Below are positions 8,508-16,600 of a stretch of DNA of 37,379 nucleotides, one piece after another. The stretch is from Bacillota bacterium. GTDB taxonomy: Bacteria; Bacillota; Clostridia; Lachnospirales; Lachnospiraceae. Position 1 is the stretch's first letter; each line of letters starts with the position of its first letter. The notes under the pieces are model-generated. The model made no database searches, had not been told where the DNA came from, and was given only the letters and a program-made list of their open reading frames with translations. A program made the translations under genes and the position numbers. The stretch covers positions 1 through 37,379 of the forward strand of contig JAEZPG010000018.1 of assembly GCA_023413555.1 (NCBI GenBank), written 5' to 3'.

Positions 8508-8615
8508 TTACATAGATGTTCCTTTCATCCAACACATTCTCTTATAAGAGCTACCATAAAACCGGTCAATATCCAGTTCTGGCTGAGCATGGCGTACAAA
8601 ATCTACTTTTATCAT
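8508..8615 (-). pseudogene. Relic of a histidine phosphatase (phosphoglycerate mutase-like) gene
   Basis: A 35-codon frame with a good ribosome site (AGGAG, seven bases from ATG 8615). It begins MIKVDFVRHAQPELDI, the N-terminal phosphohistidine motif of the histidine phosphatase superfamily. It runs directly into DRFYGSSYKR, which resembles the later SSPYKR strand of the same family. The family is normally about 200 residues, so most of the gene is gone, apparently through an internal deletion as well as loss of the C-terminus. The gap 8439-8853 otherwise holds only the dyad at 8773-8831. Confidence 0.5.
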
Positions 8616-8772
8616 GCCATATCTCCTCTAATGTGAATAAACTCGATCTTCTCAATATGTCTACATTCTACTTTACTTACCATATATAAGCAAGTGTAGC
8701 TTGTAATACAATTTTGCATATGATAGGACCAGCGCTAAGGCTTCACACTGAATATCCGATGGAGAATGGTAA

Positions 8773-8831
8773 GGCCCCTAGCTTTCAAATAGAGCAGATT
8801 AATCTACATCTAATCAAGAATGCTAGGGGCC
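8773..8831 (-). terminator. Long-armed inverted repeat behind the ABC permease (terminator-like)
   Basis: Perfect 10-bp arms GGCCCCTAGC (8773-8782) and GCTAGGGGCC (8822-8831) enclose a 39-base loop that contains a second small hairpin (GATTA/TAATC). It starts 23 bases after the permease stop. There is no U tract, so it could be an RNA stability or attenuation structure rather than a true terminator. Confidence 0.4.
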
Positions 8832-8853
8832 GTCCTTGTGCGCAATATTGTCC

Positions 8854-9597
8854 TTATTCCCACCTAAAAAACCGGATGGCTATGGTTACACAAGCCGCCG
8901 CCAGAGCTGCCAAGATTCCCATAGGAAGCAGGATATTCTCTGATGGTAGCCCTAAGGTGGCTACTTTTAACACCTTAATACCTTGAGTAAGGGGCATAAC
9001 ATCCACCACCTTCTGCATAGCTTCAGGCATAATCTCATAAGGTAAAGTCGCACCAGAAAATATAAGCATTGGGAAATATAAGATACTTGCTAGAACCCCA
9101 GCCATTTTGGAATTTTTAGCAAGTCCGCCCACCAATAACCCAACAGAAAAAATGGAGCAAAGAACTAGAAACCACCCTAATAGGAATAAAAGGATGCTAC
9201 CCTGAATTCGTAGGTTAAACGCAAATGTTGCTATAACAAATAAAGTAATCATGGATAGTAAGGAATAGATTATGTAAATTGTAATCTGAACAAATAGGAG
9301 TAAGCTAGGCTTCACAGGTGTCACTTTAAACCGCTTTAAAATATGCTTTCCCCGATAATCGGAAATTACTAATGGTAGCCCCATAACCCCACCGGCACAG
9401 ATAGCGATGGTTACAAGCGCCCCGAAGGACTGTTCAATAAAGGTGTATTCTGATCCTTCAAAGGCTGGTTTATTACCATAAATAATACCTAATGCAATCA
9501 ATACTACTACTGGCAGGATAATTGCAAAAATAATCATATCCATATTGCGAATCGAAAGTCTAAATTCGGTTTTTAACATTTCCTTATACGCCTTCAT
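8854..9597 (-). CDS. ABC-2 type transporter permease
   Basis: About 247 residues with six hydrophobic segments and the ABC-2 family pattern: an N-terminal amphipathic region (MKAYKEMLKTEFRLSIRNMD), a first helix, then DYRGKHILKRFKVTPVKPSLLL before the third helix and a C-terminal segment FSGATLPYEIMPEAMQKVVDVMPLTQG. ATG 9597 is preferred because GAGGAGGT lies nine bases upstream; it overlaps the ATPase stop by 14 bases. It pairs with that ATPase as a half-size exporter; drug or lipid export is typical of this branch, substrate unknown. Confidence 0.88.
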   Translation of the reverse strand: MKAYKEMLKTEFRLSIRNMDMIIFAIILPVVVLIALGIIYGNKPAFEGSEYTFIEQSFGALVTIAICAGGVMGLPLVISDYRGKHILKRFKVTPVKPSLLLFVQITIYIIYSLLSMITLFVIATFAFNLRIQGSILLFLLGWFLVLCSIFSVGLLVGGLAKNSKMAGVLASILYFPMLIFSGATLPYEIMPEAMQKVVDVMPLTQGIKVLKVATLGLPSENILLPMGILAALAAACVTIAIRFFRWE

Positions 9598-10318
9598 ATT
9601 CAAATACCTCCTCATCACTATACCATAAATAGGCATCCTCTAATTTGTCGTAAGGACTTTGTTCAATAGCTTCCTTTACAGTTCCCATAAATACAACTTC
9701 TCCCTTTTTCAGGATGCAGATGGTGTCACATAATAATTCTACCTCATCCATAAAATGTGATGTTAACATGATGGTAATTCCCAGCTTCTTTAGTTCACCG
9801 ATAATCTGCCAAACACCACGTCTTGCCCGTGTATCAAGACCTGTAGTCAACTCATCTAGAAACACTACCTCAGGGTTAGGAATCAACGCCAGGATAATAA
9901 ACAACCTTTGCCTCTGTCCTCCGGAAAGATCTTTTACCATGGTCTTATGTTTATCTGAAATCCCAAACTTGATGAGTAAGGTTTGGTAATCCATGGGTTG
10001 TCTGTACAGAGATGCGGTAACCTTACAAAGCTCTTCCACTCGGATGTTGTCTTGATAATTAGCTTCCTGAAACTGAACTCCGACTCTTTCAAACAATTCT
10101 TTCCGATTCGCCTTGGGATCCATATCCAGAATAGATACTGTCCCGTTGTTCATAGCTTTTGTACCAAGCATACATTCAATGGTAGTACTTTTGCCGGCTC
10201 CATTGGCGCCTAACAGCCCAAATATCTTGCCTTTCTCAACAGTAAAGCTCAGATTATCCACTGCCTTTTTCTCTCCATAGAGTTTTGACAAATTCTTGAC
10301 TACAATTGCTTCACTCAT
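9584..10318 (-). CDS. ABC transporter ATP-binding protein (drug-export type)
   Basis: About 244 residues. Walker A GANGAGKST, signature LSGGQRQR, Walker B VVFLDELTTGLD, switch region TSHFMDE. ATG 10318 (MSEAIVVKNLSKLYG) is preferred over upstream in-frame codons because AAGGAGG sits eight bases before it. It is coupled to the permease downstream. A regulator with two MerR domains is encoded just upstream on the same strand behind a terminator, and may control this exporter. Confidence 0.92.
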   Translation of the reverse strand: MSEAIVVKNLSKLYGEKKAVDNLSFTVEKGKIFGLLGANGAGKSTTIECMLGTKAMNNGTVSILDMDPKANRKELFERVGVQFQEANYQDNIRVEELCKVTASLYRQPMDYQTLLIKFGISDKHKTMVKDLSGGQRQRLFIILALIPNPEVVFLDELTTGLDTRARRGVWQIIGELKKLGITIMLTSHFMDEVELLCDTICILKKGEVVFMGTVKEAIEQSPYDKLEDAYLWYSDEEVFEYEGV

Positions 10319-10336
10319 TATTATCCTCCTTATTAT

Positions 10337-10350
10337 TGAAATAAGTTTCA
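10337..10350. promoter_or_regulatory. Short dyad before the ABC ATPase gene
   Basis: TGAAA, TAAG, TTTCA forms a 5-bp inverted repeat between the terminator at 10367-10403 and the ribosome site of the ATPase gene. It is a possible operator; it is short enough to occur by chance. Confidence 0.2.
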
Positions 10351-10366
10351 TCTAATTTCTTGCTGT

Positions 10367-10403
10367 ATCAAAAGAATAACACCAAACAAAAGTCTGGTGT
10401 TAT
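10367..10403 (-). terminator. Intrinsic terminator of the UvrA-like/glycosylase/MerR operon
   Basis: Nine-bp arms ATAACACCA (10376-10384) and TGGTGTTAT (10395-10403) with a 10-base loop, followed on the minus strand by TCTTTT. It lies nine bases after the MerR stop codon and separates this operon from the ABC exporter. Confidence 0.65.
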
Positions 10404-10412
10404 AATGGAGGG

Positions 10413-11156
10413 TTAAAAATATTTATTTTTCATAATATATAGCATTTGTAACATAGTTTGAGCATTTAGCTTTGCCTTACTAAGAGAGATAAGAAGCTTG
10501 TCACAGGCAGATATGATCTCATCCTCTTTCCTTGGTGTATTTAAGAGTTCCGTTATATTCCCTACAGAATCTTTATCTAGTTCATTCATAGCACGAAGAA
10601 TGGCCGACAGGGAATAGTTTGCACATTTGAGGGACCGTATGATTTTCAACCTTCTAACCTCAGCGTCAGTATAGACCCGGTAACCATTTTCCTTACGCTT
10701 AACCTTAAGAAGTCCGTTCATCTCCCAATTTCTAAGGGTATCCATGGTAATTCCAAGCATTGTGGATACCTCTTTTCGCTTCAGGTTACTTTGGTTAAAA
10801 GAGGTTTCTCCATTAAGTAGTCTTGTTGCTATCTCAATGGCTTCATTGGCGTTATGTATTTCCTGATTTACGGAAGCTATATAGTCCATGGTTTCCTCAA
10901 TTGCTTCCTCAAATCTACACTGGGCAGACAACTTTATGATGGAGATTGCCTTCTTTCGTAAACCGTTCTGTAGTACTTCAATCTGAAGTGCATACCTTGC
11001 CAATCTAAACTGAGCTACATGCAAGTCTGTATAAACACGGTAGCCATTTTGTTTTCGCTCCGGCTTGGTAATAAATTGTAATTCTTCATAAAGTCGAACT
11101 GTATTAGGATGTATACCAATACAGCGGGCTACTTGACTTGTTGTGTAAGTTTGCAT
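10413..11156 (-). CDS. Transcriptional regulator with two MerR helix-turn-helix domains
   Basis: About 247 residues. The first MerR DNA-binding domain spans residues 1-70 (YTTSQVARCIGIHPNTVRLYEE, then KQNGYRVYTDLHVAQFRLAR). A second full one begins near residue 120 (LKRKEVSTMLGITMDTLRNWEMNG, then KENGYRVYTDAEVRRLKIIRSL). Ordinary MerR proteins have one such domain and dimerise through a coiled coil; two in one chain suggests a built-in pseudo-dimer or recognition of two sites. No cysteine-rich metal site or recognisable drug-binding domain follows. ATG 11156 has GGGGGGAGG upstream. It is the last gene of an operon with a DNA glycosylase and a UvrA-like ATPase. Confidence 0.85.
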   Translation of the reverse strand: MQTYTTSQVARCIGIHPNTVRLYEELQFITKPERKQNGYRVYTDLHVAQFRLARYALQIEVLQNGLRKKAISIIKLSAQCRFEEAIEETMDYIASVNQEIHNANEAIEIATRLLNGETSFNQSNLKRKEVSTMLGITMDTLRNWEMNGLLKVKRKENGYRVYTDAEVRRLKIIRSLKCANYSLSAILRAMNELDKDSVGNITELLNTPRKEDEIISACDKLLISLSKAKLNAQTMLQMLYIMKNKYF

Positions 11157-11170
11157 AGAAACCTCCCCCC

Positions 11171-11659
11171 TTACACCCATTTTACAACCTTCTTCCACTC
11201 CTCCAATAGCTTCTCCAGACTGAAGGATGCGTTGGCCGGGCTGGTGCTAGGTAACTTAATAGCCTCCCAGCCAGTGATCTTTTTGCAGTATTTCTCATAT
11301 AAGCTATAAGCCTTTCCTCCATTGCAATATATCTGCTTTATGTCTGCCTCTTTAAGAATCCTGCTGATATCATTGGGAATTACTGCTTTTATGCTACTAT
11401 CAGCAGAGCCTTCAATCTCACAACTGGCAATAACGTCCCAAACTGCAATACAAGAGGAAAGAAGGAGATTACGCTTTTCTTCTATCGTAGTGGGCAGATC
11501 CCTTTTAAGAAGGATGGCTAACACCTTCCAGAAACGGTTCTGTGGATGTCCGTAGAAGAACTGGGTCTCCCTTGATTTTACGGAAGGAAAAGTACCCAGT
11601 ATTAACACTTTGGAGAATTGATTATAGACAGGGCTGATTTCGTGGTTTATTCTGTCCAT
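11171..11659 (-). CDS. DNA glycosylase, deoxyinosine/uracil type (UDG superfamily)
   Basis: 162 residues. The motif GTFPSVKSRE near residue 22 and FYGHPQNRFWKVL near residue 35 mark the uracil-DNA glycosylase fold of the hypoxanthine/deoxyinosine glycosylase group; LPSTSPANASFS near the C-terminus is the second active-site segment. Such enzymes excise deaminated bases (inosine, uracil) from DNA in base excision repair. It lies 15 bases after the UvrA-like gene and 14 bases before the MerR gene, so the three are one operon. The ribosome site is weak (GTGAAG). Fold-level assignment is good; base preference is inferred from the family. Confidence 0.87.
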   Translation of the reverse strand: MDRINHEISPVYNQFSKVLILGTFPSVKSRETQFFYGHPQNRFWKVLAILLKRDLPTTIEEKRNLLLSSCIAVWDVIASCEIEGSADSSIKAVIPNDISRILKEADIKQIYCNGGKAYSLYEKYCKKITGWEAIKLPSTSPANASFSLEKLLEEWKKVVKWV

Positions 11660-11674
11660 GACTTCACTTTCTTT

Positions 11675-13945
11675 CTACTTTGTCATATCTTCCTCTGATA
11701 AAGACTTTCGCAAATAGCGGGCTGTAATAGATTCACTATGATCTACCATTTCTCTAGGCGTACCGACAAACACAATCTGTCCACCGGCAGTTCCTCCATC
11801 TGGCCCAACATCGATAAGGTAATCTGCCTGTTTCATTACATCCAAGTTGTGTTCTATGATAATTACAGTATTACCATGCAGCACAAAGCTATCCAAAAGT
11901 GTCATGATATTCTTAATATCTGAGGCATGAAGGCCTGTTGTTGGTTCATCTAGGACATATATGTTGCCCTTCTTGTCCAGATATTTAGCAAGCTTCACAC
12001 GTTGTCTCTCCCCGCCGGATAGAGTGGAGAGGGGCTGTCCTAAGGATAGATAAGAAAGACCTACCTCAATCATAGCCTTGATCTGCTTGGCTATCTTTCG
12101 ATTATCTTTAAAGAAGTCAGCAGCTTCCTCAGCTGACATATTGAGAATATCTACTATATTCTTATCGTGATAGCTATAAGACAATGCTTCTTTACTGAAT
12201 CTCATTCCTTCACAAGACTCACATACCGTGGTAACAGGGTCCATAAACACTAGTTCTGTCACAATAAAACCTTTTCCTTTACATATTGGACAAGCCCCTT
12301 TGCTGTTGAAGGAAAATAGAGAAGCATCTACATGATTTTCCTGTGCCATCAGTTTTCGAATCTCATCAAAGAAGCCTAAGAATGTAGCTGGGGTGGAACG
12401 ACCTGTGGCAGTAACTGGTGACTGGTCTACTAAAACCACCTGCTCCTCGTATTCTTTGGCAAATATATCTCGAATCAGAGTACTTTTACCAGAACCGGCT
12501 ACACCGGTGACTACAGTCAACACCCCCAACGGAATGTCCACAGACACCTCTTTTAAGTTATGTAGACTGGCACCCCGTACTGATAAGTATTCCTTTGGAA
12601 CTCTAGGATTTTTCTTTATAGAGATTTGCGCTTTCATCGCATCTCCAGTTAAAGTAGCTGAAAGAAGCAGACTCTCATAACTACCTTGGAATAGAATCTG
12701 ACCACCATTTTTACCTGCCAGAGGGCCAACATCAATGACTTCATCAGCAATGCTGATGACATCCTTGTCATGTTCCACCACCAATACAGAATTCCCCTTA
12801 TCTCGAAGACTCTTTAAGAGCTTAGTCATGCGGTGAACATCTCGTGGATGCATGCCTGTGCTGGGCTCATCAAAGATATAAATCATGCCTGTTAAGGAAC
12901 TTCCCATATAGCGAACCAGCTTCAACCTCTGAGCTTCTCCTCCTGACAAGGAGGAAGACTCTCTATTCATACTAAGATAAGGCAGACCTATGTCAATCAT
13001 TCTCGTAAGAGATGCAACTAGACTATCTACAATGGTCTGTGCCCTTGAATCTCCTATGGTTTTTAACACTGTTACTAGTTCTGAAAATTCCATTTCGCAC
13101 ATCTGATCAATGCTATACCCTGCCACTTTACTGGAAAGAGCAGCTTGATTTAGCCTCTTCCCATGACAAAGAGGACACTTCTTTTGAGCAATTAACTCAC
13201 TGGCTCTATTCTGCAGAGTATCACTTTTATCTGATAGATCTCTCTTTAGTAGCAGGCGGCTATATTGGTTATAAATTCCTTCTACTTTCTTACTAATTCG
13301 TTCTCCCCCTTTTTCTTCTGCCCCATATAAAAGGATATTACGTTCTCTGGTGGAATAATCCCTTAACTTTTTATCTGGATCAAAAAGGCCTGATTCAAGG
13401 TACTGCTGCAAATACCAGCTTCCTGGGCGAAAAAGAGTAGTGTCAATCATTCCGGTATGTAAGGATTCCTCTGGTTTAAGAAGTGCTTCCACGTTAAGCT
13501 CCGCCACATTGCCCAGACCGGAGCATTCAGGGCACATACCATTGGGATCATTAAAGGAAAAGTACGAGGCAGTTCCAATATAAGGTGTTCCAATACGGGA
13601 AAATAGGACACGAAGTGCAGAATACATCTCACTAATCGTTCCAACGGTGGATCTGGCATTGCCTCCTAAGGCGCTTTGATCAATTATAACAGAAGCGGAT
13701 AGGTTCTCAATCAGATCCGCCTTAGGTTTTACGTATTTGGGAAGACGGCCCCTGATAAATGCTGAATAGGTCTCATTCATCTGTCGCTGACTCTCTGCTG
13801 CTATAGTGTCGAATACGATACTGGACTTTCCAGACCCAGATACCCCTGTAAATACTACAATTTTCTCTTTGGGTATGCGAAGCGACACATTCTTTAAATT
13901 ATTTTGTGTCAGCCCGTGAATATTGATATATTCTTGATGTGGCAT
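11675..13945 (-). CDS. Short UvrA-like ATPase (UvrA class II type)
   Basis: About 756 residues, against about 940 for housekeeping UvrA. It has two ABC ATPase modules: Walker A GVSGSGKSS (about 37), signature LSGGEAQRLKL and Walker B FDEPSTGMH in the first; GVAGSGKST, LSGGERQRVKL and LDEPTTGLH in the second. Cys pairs CPEC, CPLC, CPIC and CESC mark zinc-binding inserts. The missing length fits loss of the UvrB-binding domain, as in UvrA2/DrrC-type proteins linked to tolerance of DNA-intercalating drugs. ATG 13945 is preferred (GGAG nine bases upstream), ATG 13951 is possible. It heads the operon with the glycosylase and double-MerR genes. Confidence 0.9.
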   Translation of the reverse strand: MPHQEYINIHGLTQNNLKNVSLRIPKEKIVVFTGVSGSGKSSIVFDTIAAESQRQMNETYSAFIRGRLPKYVKPKADLIENLSASVIIDQSALGGNARSTVGTISEMYSALRVLFSRIGTPYIGTASYFSFNDPNGMCPECSGLGNVAELNVEALLKPEESLHTGMIDTTLFRPGSWYLQQYLESGLFDPDKKLRDYSTRERNILLYGAEEKGGERISKKVEGIYNQYSRLLLKRDLSDKSDTLQNRASELIAQKKCPLCHGKRLNQAALSSKVAGYSIDQMCEMEFSELVTVLKTIGDSRAQTIVDSLVASLTRMIDIGLPYLSMNRESSSLSGGEAQRLKLVRYMGSSLTGMIYIFDEPSTGMHPRDVHRMTKLLKSLRDKGNSVLVVEHDKDVISIADEVIDVGPLAGKNGGQILFQGSYESLLLSATLTGDAMKAQISIKKNPRVPKEYLSVRGASLHNLKEVSVDIPLGVLTVVTGVAGSGKSTLIRDIFAKEYEEQVVLVDQSPVTATGRSTPATFLGFFDEIRKLMAQENHVDASLFSFNSKGACPICKGKGFIVTELVFMDPVTTVCESCEGMRFSKEALSYSYHDKNIVDILNMSAEEAADFFKDNRKIAKQIKAMIEVGLSYLSLGQPLSTLSGGERQRVKLAKYLDKKGNIYVLDEPTTGLHASDIKNIMTLLDSFVLHGNTVIIIEHNLDVMKQADYLIDVGPDGGTAGGQIVFVGTPREMVDHSESITARYLRKSLSEEDMTK

Positions 13946-14037
13946 ATTCATTCTCTCCTTCTCTATGCAATATTATTATTCTAATGCTGTACAGAGTTGT
14001 TTTCTCGACTTTTTCTGCCCAATTTTGTCTGTATATT

Positions 14038-14073
14038 AAAAAAGCGGTCCTCGGACTAGCCGGCAACCACTTT
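14038..14073 (-). terminator. Terminator-like hairpin behind the chemotaxis operon
   Basis: On the minus strand AAAGTGGT (14066-14073) can pair with ACCGCTTT (14041-14048), with one G-U pair, followed by six T (14038-14043). It lies about 180 bases past cheD and upstream of the UvrA-like gene. The remaining gap 13952-14256 holds the dyad at 14175-14199 and no convincing gene. Confidence 0.45.
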
Positions 14074-14174
14074 CATTATGTTTCTACATTAGCTACAGTA
14101 GTAGCTGTTTCACATTACTATAATCATAACTTGTACTATTGGGATTGTCAAGCTTAATCCCCCCTTTTTCCCCA

Positions 14175-14199
14175 TGTATATACATTTTATGTATATACA
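14175..14199. promoter_or_regulatory. Perfect 11-bp inverted repeat after cheD
   Basis: Arms TGTATATACAT (14175-14185) and ATGTATATACA (14189-14199) around TTT. No U tract follows on either strand, so it looks more like a protein-binding dyad than a terminator. Its partner is unknown. Confidence 0.3.
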
Positions 14200-14256
14200 C
14201 TAAGAGTTTTTCATCTGAGATGGAACATCCTAATTATTCTAAAGCTTTCCTCTTAA

Positions 14257-14730
14257 CTATATTATTAATGGCTGCAAGTACACTTTCTTTTGCCCTGTCG
14301 CTACAGTAAATTCTAACGTTCGACTATTCTCTCCTCCAATTTCTACAGCCTGAAACCTTATTCCACTACTATTCAGTATCATTGTTACCATTTGCACATT
14401 TCTAGCTCCAATTTGAAAATAATCATTTTTTCTTGCAGAACCGGCACCTCCAAATAATTCGATTTGAAGATTTTCTTTTCGACAGCCATACTCCATGCAC
14501 ATTTTTTGAATTAACATTGGAACTGCGATATTAGCATAATAACAAGGATGCTCTGGATTATATAAAGAATATTTCGTTGAATCAGGTAATGCAATGTGTA
14601 CCATGCCTGCTGTCCTTGTGATAGGACAATAGGCTGTGACTGCTACACATGATGCCAAGGCATAAGTCTTAATCACATCATGGGGACGATTTGCTATGGC
14701 TATATCCCCAATTCCAACAATATGTTCCAT
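14257..14730 (-). CDS. cheD: Chemoreceptor glutamine deamidase CheD
   Basis: 157 residues, full length for the family. The catalytic Cys is Cys28 (YALASCVAV), His is His45 (GMVHIALPDS) and the third residue is Thr22, equivalent to the Cys-His-Thr triad known in CheD. ELFGGAGSARKNDYFQIGARN is the conserved C-terminal block. It deamidates glutamines in chemoreceptor signalling helices and, in Bacillus-type systems, is modulated by CheC. No cheC is present in this operon. It starts three bases after the cheB stop, last gene of the operon. Confidence 0.93.
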   Translation of the reverse strand: MEHIVGIGDIAIANRPHDVIKTYALASCVAVTAYCPITRTAGMVHIALPDSTKYSLYNPEHPCYYANIAVPMLIQKMCMEYGCRKENLQIELFGGAGSARKNDYFQIGARNVQMVTMILNSSGIRFQAVEIGGENSRTLEFTVATGQKKVYLQPLII

Positions 14731-14733
14731 ACT

Positions 14734-15762
14734 TCACCCTCTTAACATTTCATTTAGTAATGGAGGAATCCCATCTAGTGACGATTGCTTTTCAATGGCT
14801 CCTATTTCATAGGCCACTTTTGGCATTCCATAAACCACAGCAGATTCTTCATCCTGGCCAATCGTTCTTGCTCCTTGTCGTCTCATTGATAATAATCCTT
14901 TTGCACCATCAGACCCCATACCGGTTAATAAAATCCCAATGGCTGAGTTTTTCGCTTCTTTTGCAACAGATTCAAACAAAACGTCTACACTTGGGCAATG
15001 TCCATTTACTCGTTCGCTCTGAAAGCATTCCACTTGATATTGATCTCCCACTTTTTTTATTCTCATATGCTGATTGCCAGGGGCAATTAATACTTTCCCA
15101 GGTTCAACACGATCTCCTGTCACGGCTTCCTTCACATGAAAGGATGTACTTTGATTTAGACTCTCTGCAAACATAGCAGAAAAAACTGGCGGTATATGTT
15201 GTACAACAACAATGCCTGGGATACTGGCCGACATCATCTGTAATATATGAGTGATTGCCTGGGTCCCACCTGTAGAGGAGCCAATGGCAATTATTTGATA
15301 GGTATGATTTTTTTCAACACCAGCATCCTTTATCACAGGTTTTTGGTTATTTTGTCTCTTCCATTGTGATACATTGACTAGGGAAGCAATTTTTACTTTT
15401 ATTGATAGTTCTGTGAGGAAGGTCTCCACTGATTGTACTGCTTGTATCTGTGGTTTTTGTATATAATCTATAGCTCCTGAATTCATAACGTCAACTTCAT
15501 TCCTACTCATAGAACTTACAATAACCACAGGAATTGGAAATTGTGGCATTAACTTGCTTACAAATTCAAGTCCACTCATTTTCGGCATTTCTATATCACA
15601 GGTTAGAACATCAGGTTTCAATTGAAGTATTTTATCTCGTGCCTCATAGGGATCTGATGCCATGCCAACAACCTCAAGTGAAGGGTCTGAAGCAAGCCCT
15701 TTTGCAATGAGTTGCTGAAACAGTTTACTGTCATCAATCACTAACACTCTGACTTTCTTCAT
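14734..15762 (-). CDS. cheB: Chemoreceptor methylesterase CheB
   Basis: 342 residues. The N-terminal receiver domain has the acidic pair Asp10/Asp11 and phosphoacceptor Asp56 (LTCDIEMPKMSG). After a linker (about 120-150) comes the methylesterase domain with catalytic Ser in GSSTGGT, His in VVQHIPP and Asp in LTGMGSDGA. Phosphorylated by CheA, it removes methyl groups from chemoreceptors for adaptation. It begins three bases after cheR and has GGAA upstream of ATG 15762. Confidence 0.95.
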   Translation of the reverse strand: MKKVRVLVIDDSKLFQQLIAKGLASDPSLEVVGMASDPYEARDKILQLKPDVLTCDIEMPKMSGLEFVSKLMPQFPIPVVIVSSMSRNEVDVMNSGAIDYIQKPQIQAVQSVETFLTELSIKVKIASLVNVSQWKRQNNQKPVIKDAGVEKNHTYQIIAIGSSTGGTQAITHILQMMSASIPGIVVVQHIPPVFSAMFAESLNQSTSFHVKEAVTGDRVEPGKVLIAPGNQHMRIKKVGDQYQVECFQSERVNGHCPSVDVLFESVAKEAKNSAIGILLTGMGSDGAKGLLSMRRQGARTIGQDEESAVVYGMPKVAYEIGAIEKQSSLDGIPPLLNEMLRG

Positions 15763-15765
15763 ACT

Positions 15766-16581
15766 CTATTCCTTCCTGTAAACAGCAGGCATTACATATT
15801 TATAATCTGTTGTTTCACGGTTTAATGACTCCGAGTGTCCAATGAATAAGTATCCTCCTGGTTCTGTCATCTGATAAAACTTATTTATCAGCTCCTCTTT
15901 TGTTTTGTTATCAAAATATATCATCACATTTCTGCAAAATATTACATGAAAACGTCTTTTAAATGGAAAAGAGGTATCCATTAAATTGAACTTCTTAAAT
16001 ACAATATTTCTTTTAATCTCCTCATTTACTTCATATTCATCATACCCCACCTGATGAAAATAATTTATTTTCCATTGTAAAGGTAATTGGGCTATCTCTG
16101 ATGCACTATAGACACCTCCAATTGCCTTACTCAATACCTTTTGAGAAATATCGGTTGCTAGAAGCTGAGTGTCCCAAAGATGCATACTACTTTCAAAATA
16201 GTCCTGTATTATCATAGACAATGTGTATGGCTCCTGCCCATAGGAACAACCTGCGCTCCAGATTCTAAGGTCATAATCAGGGATAGTGTTTTTTAAATAC
16301 GGAAGAACAGCATCGCCAAAGTACTTAAAATGCTCTGCTTCTCTCATAAAGAAAGTGTGATTGGTAGTAATCTTATCAATCAGCTCTGTCACTGCTTGAC
16401 CGGAATGATCAGAAACCACATAGTCATAGTAATCAGAATAATTACGAATATGCTTTGTTTCAAGCAAATTGCTTAATCTTCCGGTCATTAATAACATCTT
16501 TTTTTCTGTAAGATGTATCCCATAATTCTGATGAATGTAGGAAGCTAATTTATCAAACTCTTTTTCTGTGATACTTAGCAT
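15766..16581 (-). CDS. cheR: Chemoreceptor methyltransferase CheR
   Basis: 271 residues, full length. The N-terminal helical domain (1-75) precedes an S-adenosylmethionine-binding Rossmann domain with TTNHTFFMRE, IWSAGCSYGQEPYTLSM and FCRNVMIYFD. In the AdoMet motif a Gln replaces the usual Glu (GQEPY instead of GEEPY), a mild change. It methylates receptor glutamates, the counterpart of CheB. GGAG is 14 bases upstream of ATG 16581. It lies 19 bases after the receptor gene. Confidence 0.93.
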   Translation of the reverse strand: MLSITEKEFDKLASYIHQNYGIHLTEKKMLLMTGRLSNLLETKHIRNYSDYYDYVVSDHSGQAVTELIDKITTNHTFFMREAEHFKYFGDAVLPYLKNTIPDYDLRIWSAGCSYGQEPYTLSMIIQDYFESSMHLWDTQLLATDISQKVLSKAIGGVYSASEIAQLPLQWKINYFHQVGYDEYEVNEEIKRNIVFKKFNLMDTSFPFKRRFHVIFCRNVMIYFDNKTKEELINKFYQMTEPGGYLFIGHSESLNRETTDYKYVMPAVYRKE

Positions 16582-16600
16582 ATACCCATTTTATCTCCTC

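Noticed and set aside
8714..8986. Plus-strand open frame
   Set aside because: It runs over the long dyad and the 3' end of the ABC permease, has no ribosome site and no recognisable family.
13939..14157. Plus-strand frame in the gap before cheD
   Set aside because: No ribosome site, crosses the terminator-like hairpin, and composition is not protein-like.
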